Shown here: in pieces, positions 56,052 to 64,000 of the stretch
How the letters are laid out: the number at the start of each line of letters is the position of its first letter
How positions within the stretch are numbered: the stretch's first letter is position 1
From: Platerodrilus igneus
Taxonomy: Eukaryota > Arthropoda > Insecta > Coleoptera > Lycidae
Assembly: GCA_036346225.1 (NCBI GenBank)
Contig: JARFIW010001482.1
Location: forward strand, 396,001-460,000
Direction of reading: 5' to 3'
DNA length: 64,000 bases
Notes under the pieces: model-generated
The model's input: the letters and a program-made list of their open reading frames with translations, nothing else
What the model was told of the DNA's origin: nothing
Database searches by the model: none
Position numbers and translations under genes: made by a program

Positions 56052-56720
56052 ACGGTGACGCCCGTTACCACCAACAGGCCTCACACACTAACTACCACTC
56101 ACCAGTTTCCAGTTAAATTCTTGCCCAGCAACCTTCGGGAAGAATTCCAACCAGTAGTCAATAAGCCCACACGACCAACTACCACAGCCAGCACCAGCCT
56201 ATTACCACTGGACACCGAAACATGCAAACCACGAGCTAACCACGCAGCCCTCGTCGATCTGCCCAATCATGTGCAAGGCGCACAACTAGAAAGGAGTATC
56301 TGTGGAGGGATGATCCAAGAGGAGGTACCCTTTCAATCACAACTAATCCCACCCCAGCAGACTACCACGGAACGGCATGACGCCGCCACACAACGGTGAC
56401 GTCCGTCATCGTCAACAGGCCATCCACGCCAAATGCAACTAACCAGTTCGCAGACCAATTCTTGTCCTGCAGACTTCGGGTAGAATTCCAACTAGTGATC
56501 GATAGGTCAGCACAACCAACTACCACATCCAGCGCCAGTCTATTATCACTGGACACCGAAACACGCAAACCACGAGCTAACCATGCAGCCCTCGTCGATC
56601 TGCCCAATAATTATGTGCAAGGCGCACAACCAGAAAGGCATACCTATGGACGGATCTCACAAGAACAAGTAACCATCCAGCAGCAGGCAATCATGGAGTA
56701 GTCTGACGCCGCCGCACAAA
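56052..56720 (+). repeat. Tandem duplication, about 340-bp unit, in place of pol
   Basis: The segment 56052-56394 is repeated at 56395-56720: both begin 'cggtgacg.ccgt', contain 'ccactggacaccgaaacatg' or 'tcactggacaccgaaacacg', then 'gcagccctcgtcgatctgcc', and end 'gacgccgcc.cacaa'. Each copy is read in a different frame. It follows the protease and leads straight to the polypurine tract. Confidence 0.82.
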
Positions 56721-56823
56721 GCGAAAACGCAAATGCCGCCACAGGATCAAATATTTTGATAATAGGGTCCCCGCCGTTTTTTCGCAATAACTTAGCGAAA
56801 CTACCCTCTTAAGCGAGCGGGGA

Positions 56824-57854
56824 TGTTGACTATATCAAAATACACGTGCTGAACACAGAACAAACTAAAGAATCGCGAGAATTTCCAAACCATTTTTTGT
56901 GCTACCCAAAAATCAGCACGCTTATTTGGACATACACATTCAAAAATTGATGCACATAATTTTATTGGTAAAGGACATCATTAACGTTTTTCAACACACG
57001 CAGCATGGGAAATGGAAGTGCATAAATACAATTACAAGTTGTCCGCAAGACATTCTTTAGTGCTCCTCATAGCCTAAAGAATCAACTGACAGTGCCCACC
57101 ATCATCTGCTAACACTTCAGCGAGCAGCGCTCTCCGTAGCCTGTTAAAACTTCAGCGAGCTGAACTCCTCATAGCCTGCTTTTTCTCCGACAGTGACGCT
57201 GTCCGCCACCGTACCTGGGGCACGCCACTATAATTCATCAATAAATAGTTAATAAACTACGTCCGAGAAGTCGTTTATTGTGATGATACCAATTGCGTCT
57301 GTCAACCCTACCTCCTGGACAACACCCCTCTAGAGTTCAAAGGCGGCGCACTCGACGAGGCCTAAGGCACCACAACAACGACGTCTTCCGAAGGGTTCGG
57401 AAGATCACCGAAGACTTCCGAACTTGTTTACTCTCCCACACTGTCTCACAAGTAAAACACGAAGTCTTCCGAAGAGTTCCTAAAACAGCCGAAGACGTCT
57501 GAACCTCTTAAAACTGTACATATTTTCTAACTATCGTTATTCTAGTTCTTTCTTGGCCTCACAAGTACATTCCGAAGAATTCTGAACCCTACCGAACCCA
57601 TCTATGCTTGTATATATGTTCAATTTATAGTTTTTATATTAATATCATAATTCTATATACCCTCACGTTATCCCACCAGTAAATCACGAAGCTCTTCGAA
57701 GAGCTCCAAAGACCACTGAAAACGTCTGAACCTCTTCAAACTGTAAATATTTTCTAACTATTATCATTATTCAAGTTCTTACTCGACCTCACAAGTCAAT
57801 TCCGAAGCTTTCCGAATAGTTCGGAAGACTACCAAAGACTTTTACCTCTTTAAA

Positions 57855-57902
<48 letters not shown>

Positions 57903-58068
57903 TCAATAAGTGTTTAAGTTGTACTTGGTTCCACAAGCAACAACAAAGCCTTCCGAAGAGTTCCGAAGATTACCGAAGACTTCCGAAGTGCTTCAAACTG
58001 TACAAATCATTCATTTTTGACCATTTAACTTTCATTTGTATATATTTATAAAATTTATAATTATTTTG

Positions 58069-58107
<39 letters not shown>

Positions 58108-58162
58108 CAAAAATAGTGACAAGCCTACATACTTTCAGACGCCGCCCACTCGAACGACAACA
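56824..58162 (+). repeat. Gypsy-like 3' LTR
   Basis: About 1.34 kb. It contains the 35-40-bp 'catagcctgct' repeats, many 'ccgaaga' units (57380-57960) and two (TA)n tracts (57858-57898 and 58070-58102). It ends with 'cgaacgacaaca'. An AATAAA near 57240 may be its polyadenylation signal. Confidence 0.8.
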
Positions 58163-58189
58163 AGCTGTGAAATAGATAGCAATGCGTCG

Positions 58190-58440
58190 TTTGTATGATT
58201 GGCATACCCGCAGCTCCGATCTCACACCTTATGATTTTCTTTGTGGAGGTGGGCAAAAAGAGATGTTTATAAAACAATACACCAAAATATTGACGCACTT
58301 GAACAAACAATTTCACGCGTAATTGGTAACATACCGCCCCACATGTTGTAGGCAGCTGTTTATCACGTACCTAAAAGGTTACAGAAGTGTGTACAAAATG
58401 CAGTAGTCTATATCAAATTTTGAGCACAGGTGTGGAAACC
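58190..58440 (+). pseudogene. Mariner/Tc1-superfamily transposase C-terminal remnant
   Basis: Plus-strand pieces read 'TRSSDLTPYDFLCGG', matching the S-P-D-L-x-P-x-D-F-x-x-W-G block that holds the last catalytic Asp, and after one shift 'IDALEQTISRVIGNIPPHML', then 'AAVYHVPKRLQKCVQN' and a stop. Only the C-terminal fifth of a transposase remains. It abuts the end of the gypsy LTR, so the gypsy element may have inserted into it. Confidence 0.7.
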
Positions 58441-61400
58441 TCGTAGACTTACAGTTGCATTGTTTGTTAAATCATGTCTTTGTGACAAAAAATAAAAAGA
58501 TATAACAGCTAAAAAATAGGGAGTTATATATCATACACCCTATTTACCGAGATCTGGGAAATTCCAGATTTCTGGTTTGTTTGTATGGTACACTCGGTCC
58601 TTTCTAATTGGTTTTGTAGTGATATTGGATGAGTCTATTATTGACTGAAGGTTGTTGAGCAAGTCCATTATTTATTAAGATGCAATTTATGCTAAATGCT
58701 TTTCTGTCGGGGTTCCACGTGCTTATTGTTTGGTTTAGCAATATGATGGGTTGCATACATCTACAAGAGTTTGCAACCCAAATGCATCCTGAAAAATTCT
58801 TAGACGCGATTATTTAGCGCGATTACTGATTGTTCTAATTATACGATTCAAGAATCATCTAGCTTTGAACCTGTTAGAAAGTTTGTAAATATATGTTCTA
58901 TATAACTGTCGTGTTGGTTAGTGCAGTGATGGTCGATGGATCTTGTGCACCTAAAGATCTGTAAGTTCAACTTTGGAAAACTTTAGTAAGTGGTCAGTAA
59001 TAAAAATACCGAAAGTAACTACGTTAAACTTGTTTCCCTGACTGTACGAGATTGTACTGAATACAATATGTAGGTAATGATAAATTTTGAAAAGAGGGAG
59101 GGTGATAATATGTTATGGTGTGGTCCTGTTCCTTTGTTTGTTGATCTGTGTTTACTCAGTAACTGTTTTTATACCTCTTTTTGAATTCAATTAATTTAAT
59201 CGTTTATATATCCATAGTAGTGGACGATCCGATACTTATCGGATTCTTGCACTTAACGGGTATTTCAAAAGAGCCAACCCATTCTTTGATGATGCAAATG
59301 TATTGAAAAATATCAATATTAATAAAATATTCATACAAAATTACATTACAAATAACTTTACGAGAGGATTGTATCTAGTTGTTTAAGTTCATAAATGACT
59401 CTGAGGCAGTATGCATGCAAATGTAATTTTTAGTAGCTCTGAAAGCAGTAGGCAATATCAGACCAGCCTACAAAAACAGTTTTATTAGTGAGTTAAACAT
59501 CCGTTTACACCCTTTAGAACTGTCACATTTAACAGTGATAGTGTAAATTTATGCTTTTTCAATCATGTAGCATTTTTTTTTGTTGAAAGAAAAAAGTTGC
59601 TAGTTGAAGCAAACTACAAATTTACAAGAATGAGCGAAAAGAAAAAATTTAAAAAAATTTATTAAAACCATTTATTTACAGGATTAGGCCAATCCTCAAT
59701 TTTTAATAAGTCTTTTGTCTCATATTGAAAACAACAGGATTATTGTTATTTCCAAATTTGATTCAATTACAAAGCTAAGTTCAACATTTCGTACCCTCAA
59801 TATTGCAGAAAACAATCCAGTTGTTATAAAACCTGCTTTGTAAAGTCACATAACTATTTAATCTTTCAAAGGCCGGGTAAATACCTTATTGTTCAAGAAA
59901 TACCTCCTAGTTTCCAACTTGTTTCATACACAAGGCGCGTGGGCTTTAAAAATTTTGTCCTGATAAGACTTCCTCGCTTGAACTATTCTAGCAAGCATTT
60001 TTCTGAATCCACTCGCGTCCACAATATTTTCGAGGTAAGCGGGTTTAAAGGTCGTTGATGAGCTAACTTCCAGTAGGGTTAACAACCAGACAACAGGACT
60101 AGGGGTGGAAATCACTCGTCCGTCTCCGGGTAACCTTTAGACGACCAATACGTTCGTAATTTCAAAGCAGATCCATTTCGTAGTATATTAGCCGGGGCCG
60201 ACGCCTTTTGGTAATCCAGCTAGAACCAGTGCCTAACCAGACTTAAGGCAGCCGCCAACAACTAGTGGTTAAAGATGACTGACTATTGCTGTGTCTATTA
60301 ATTGTTTTTGCAACTATCTTTTACACTATGGCTAGGTCTCAAGTTGCCAAGTTCCAGTCTGTAAGATTCGACACACCATTGTTAAACAACATAATTTTGT
60401 GTTAATTAGTTAAATTCTTTACCTAAGGTATTTGATTTTTAGAATTCAAATTTTTACACTTTAAGTTTTCAGCAATGACCATTGTAAAATTATTTAAAGT
60501 TCAGTATGTACGTGATTACCAGATCTGATGCTCATTAAAGTCTTAAGAGGCAAAATGTTCTTTAAATAATATTTTTTAATGTCACTAAAGCACTGTGAAT
60601 TCATTTAATTTTTTAATGGATAAAAGTTATTTGTTATACTATAGATACTTTCCGATTCTAACAGGTTTAATTTTCTCAGAAGGGTAAATTAAAAGTTTTG
60701 AATGATCCACTTTCTGTATCTATAAAATCATCTCTTTTTAATACTTGCTAGATACGGTGGTGTCCAACTTTATTTAATTTTTTAGGTCACGTGTCACGAA
60801 CAATATTTCAACCTTGCCCTTTCTCATGATCTCCCATAGGTAATAGCTCAGCTAGCCGTCGGAGCAGCAAGTTTTCATAGTTCCAACTCACACCCGTAAA
60901 AAGTTCAACTCCCTTTAAATTCCGAACTGTTGTTCTATATCCTCCCTAGAGGCCCGAGTTGGAAATATTAAAAATAAAATTAGGGACAATGTACACTCAT
61001 AATCTCGCAAAATAAATTAAACGCGATATTACGAACTGTAACACTAAGAACTTTTATTTGAAGCTCATCTTTCACCCGCATGCAAGATTTATAAGGGCAA
61101 TTAGCCTTAACAATAAACACACCTTCGTTTGTGAAAAACAGTATAGCTGAAACAATTGAGATAAATGGAAAATGGATACTGGAAAAGCACTAGCGCGTGA
61201 GAAGGACGTTTCAACCTTAAGTAGAGTATCGCAATAAACATTTAGGAGAAATAAAAATTTACCTATGCGTAACTTCTTTCTTCTTAATCTTAGGATTGCG
61301 TTATTTTGGAAACAACCGGTAGTTGTACTTACTCTAAAGTGCAATTCTAATATGATCTGAAACCACGCACCCTCTATCACTTATCTATGCCCCACAAAAT

Positions 61401-64000
61401 CAACTGACGGTGGAAATGTGCTTTTTGGAAGGGAATATGCTCTCCTTTATGATTGTCAAAGAGACTATTGCAATGAAAACGGTGAACTACGAAAATCTAA
61501 CAATTCAAATTAGTTATTTAAAATATAGAAACACTTACCTATACCTAAAGTACCAACAAACAAATACCTGTAAAGAAATAGCAATTGTATTTAAAAGGGC
61601 TCACGTCCAAATTAATTTCTGCAATTCTAAGCATTGTACCGTATACAAACGTTTGTTAAATTGGGAACATACGATTTACAAGCATTGTTTTTAGTATGAT
61701 CTGAATCTGCTTGAGCTGGAATGTTTCTGTAGTTCACATTAAATTATTTTTTTTAACGAGGAGTATATAAGCATTTGTACTTGCTGCACATTTCTGCACC
61801 TACACTATATAAATGTAAAACACTCACGCGTTAATTAAGTATACATTGCGTAAATAGACAAACATTTATTAATTTCAGCTAGTTCAGAAACCGTAGGAAA
61901 ACTTTATAGAAGTTAGGTGGTTCACAATCTACTAATAGGACTATTCCATCATGATATTTAAATTAGACAAGGAAACATACCAAAAAGTACTTAGTACAAT
62001 TCTATATAAACAATAATAACGACAGGGATTTTACACTTATTCGTAATCAATTAGAAAAACCACCGATAAAAATCGAGGCCAAATTGTCCACAAGAATACC
62101 TGTATCAATTTACATGCAGTGCAAGAAAACGCAACTGCGACAAACTCATCAAATTGTATAAAATTAATAATTATTCACACAAACTAAAGACATTGAACTT
62201 TATCCCAAAAAAGCTTTAGACGTATAGAGTGTGAGAACAAAATTCTGAATTTTAACAAAGGGGTGGTAGATTAAGAGGGCTAAGTTTGGACGAAATTAAT
62301 GCACGGAAGTAACCAGAAGAGATATGTTTTGTATTATGCTGGATGAATTGATCAGGAAGTTTAAACACGTACGTTGTGTTGATTTAAATCGCGTCGGTGA
62401 TAGTTAAAAGGGCGATTAACAATTATATGTTAAATAAATCACTGGAATTTTTAGGTGATCTGTCCTGTCCAGGAAATATACACCAGGTATATGACTGACG
62501 TCCCTGGACATTCTGCATCGCTAATTGTAAGAATAATTTAAAACATTAAAACCGTGAGTACTCTATAAGGTTTTTGTTTGTTTCTAAAGTATAGTTATGT
62601 GCTTGTGGATTTTAAATAAAAATGGCTTGATCTATCAGTAACAAACTAATATTCTTAAATATTCTGTTAGATCATGAAATAGCGGCAGAAATAATTTTGT
62701 TTAAACGTAAGCACAATATTATTAAAGAAGAAAGTTTGAATAATTTAAAAGCGATAGGCATGTATACGCTAGCTTAAGTTCTTGTTAGTTAAACGGTGTA
62801 AACTTAGTATGTCAAATAAACAATAGTTTGGTTATGTGGAAGTTGGGATTCTGCTGTGGTGCTTTTTCTATATTTCTGTTAAGAACGTTTCCATATAAAT
62901 GGGATTTATAATGTTATATAGATCAATCCGGAATTAGTATAATAGAATGATAGTATTACTGTCAGGATAATATTTTTTTTGGAATTCTGTTAATAATATC
63001 CGTCCAGTAGGATGTAGATCAGGTTTGTTGTTTTATTGTTAATTTATGCGGAATGATATATTGTAAAATTTACTGTTAATAGAATCTAAATTTAGATGGA
63101 ATTTTATTTGCAGTTAATTATGGCATGGTAAAAGTAAGCATTGTCAACGAATATCTAGCGACTCCATTGTTGAAGTCGGATTTTGGGAGAGGCCGTTATT
63201 TTGAAAAATTGTTTTAGATTGATAAAACATTAAAGAAGTGTCCTTAAGGTGTGATTACAAAAGCTAGAAGATGGTGGTACGAGATTCAAACATTGAAAGC
63301 AAGTAGAATTTTCCGGAATAACCGCCTTCCGTGTACATGTTACGTAAAATTACTGCATCATACATTTTCTGATTAATCGCGTATTTCTCATTGTATTCAC
63401 GATTATACGAATTTTCATTTAACAAGTTCAACTACCTGTCAATTGAAATGAGTACTTACTTAAGTATCCTATGAAGCGGCATTAAGTGTTTAGTACAAAG
63501 TTAAAAATCTGGAATATATTCTATGTTAATTTGCTTTGCAAAGATTAAAACTTCTCGCATTATAAATTCGCTGAAATATGATAGCCACATGCATCATTAA
63601 AATGCTTTTGATGGTTGACTTTCTTATTAATACTGGAACTACAAAATAATAAACGCGGTATTTCGTATCGCGCAGGTGTTTTCGGACTTCGTTTTACGAG
63701 CAATAAAATTGTTCCTTATTTAAAGGTTCTCGGTAGTGTACATCAACATAGTAAATCTCTATGGTTTTCTATAACAAATAAGCAGCCTGCCATAAACTTT
63801 ACTCTATAATGCTTTAAGGTGCATTGCAAACACACCTAACCATTTCAATAGATATTGTTTTCTCACGTGGACAAATTTATGGAAGTCGTTAAGTTATATT
63901 GATGCCTTCTTCTTTCGTTAATTAAACTTGATTGCAAGTCAGGTTCTGAGAATACTTTGCTATTATATCTTGCAAGTGGCATTACCCCCTAATGTTTTCT
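58441..64000. other. Unannotated AT-rich stretch
   Basis: No gene, RNA or mobile element was recognised on either strand. Frames of 60-102 codons (59924-60115, 61072-61380, 61410-61694, 63615-63809) show no family resemblance. The exons for the first two domains of the MCORP-like gene would be expected in this direction on the minus strand but were not seen. A hairpin with 8-bp ends (TGTCCAGG/CCTGGACA) lies at about 62466-62511. Confidence 0.4.

Larger units (their letters stand above)
50492..58162 (+). mobile_element. Ty3/gypsy-like element with split 5' LTR and no pol core
   Basis: The 5' LTR (50492-51126 plus 54613-54807) is split by the foldback element at 51171-54584 and lacks its first ~110 bp. 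The internal part (54808-56823) has gag, knuckle and protease but then a duplicated segment instead of RT, RNase H and integrase. A polypurine-like 'aagcgagcgggga' (56811-56823) precedes the 3' LTR (56824-58162), which starts TGTTGAC and ends CA. It is non-autonomous. Confidence 0.82.

Noticed and set aside
59924..60115. Minus-strand frame and an overlapping plus-strand stretch ending at a GTAAGC donor
   Set aside because: Neither strand gives a recognisable protein, and no partner exon was found.
61318..61400. Possible N-terminal exon of the MCORP-like gene on the minus strand ('VIEGAWFQIILELHFR' before GTAAGT)
   Set aside because: The donor is good, but a stop lies just upstream in frame, no convincing acceptor gives a sensible exon, and similarity to the laccase E-G-D region is too short.
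62210..62300. Possible third fragment of the foldback family ('agattaagagggctaag')
   Set aside because: Only about 15 bases resemble the palindrome centre, and the surrounding sequence does not align.

Overview
The window reads as AT-rich nuclear DNA from an insect. It has spliced exons, a tRNA-derived SINE, and arthropod-type RTE, LOA/R1-like, Penelope, BEL/Pao and Ty3/gypsy-like retroelements, with many (TA)n tracts and no bacterial-style operons. Almost all recognisable coding capacity belongs to decayed mobile elements. The species cannot be named from the sequence.

One host gene is visible. The last three coding exons of a multicopper-oxidase (laccase) family gene lie on the minus strand at 41454-41230, 31266-31048 and 30994-30843. 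Their splice sites, phases and reading frame agree and they end at a stop codon. Four of the four copper ligands in the last motif and one of three in the previous motif are replaced, which fits the insect multicopper oxidase-related proteins (MCORP) rather than an active laccase. The ~10-kb intron between the first two exons carries a foldback-related element, a SINE and an old BEL/Pao element. Upstream exons were not found.

Layout. 1-6350: RTE-clade non-LTR fragments, with an LTR-like element ('X', copy 1) nested in one tail at about 3112-5810. 6640-7300: AT-rich ~95-bp tandem array. 11240-15146: an element bounded by inverted repeats of more than 300 bp, holding a decayed, unrecognised ~275-codon gene with a TATA promoter. 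15147-16850: Penelope-like fragment followed by a hammerhead-ribozyme-like fold. 17280-21094: X copy 2, inverted. 24580-29490: decayed LOA/R1-like element with a YADD box and RNase H. 30843-41454: MCORP 3' exons and intron. 42173-48216: a younger BEL/Pao element with TG..CA LTRs and a 5-bp target-site duplication, inserted into an RTE copy and lacking the integrase catalytic core. 48533-50423: SINE and internally deleted RTE. 50492-58162: Ty3/gypsy-like element that keeps gag and protease but no RT; its 5' LTR is split by a 3.4-kb near-palindromic foldback element set in a (TA)n tract. 58190-58440: mariner-like transposase remnant. The rest is unannotated AT-rich DNA.

Insertion order can be partly read. 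The younger BEL post-dates the RTE copy it splits; element X post-dates the RTE tail it splits; the foldback element post-dates the gypsy LTR it splits. The foldback family (31854-33836 and 51171-54584), the MCORP-like gene and the Penelope-associated ribozyme-like fold are the most informative parts of the window.
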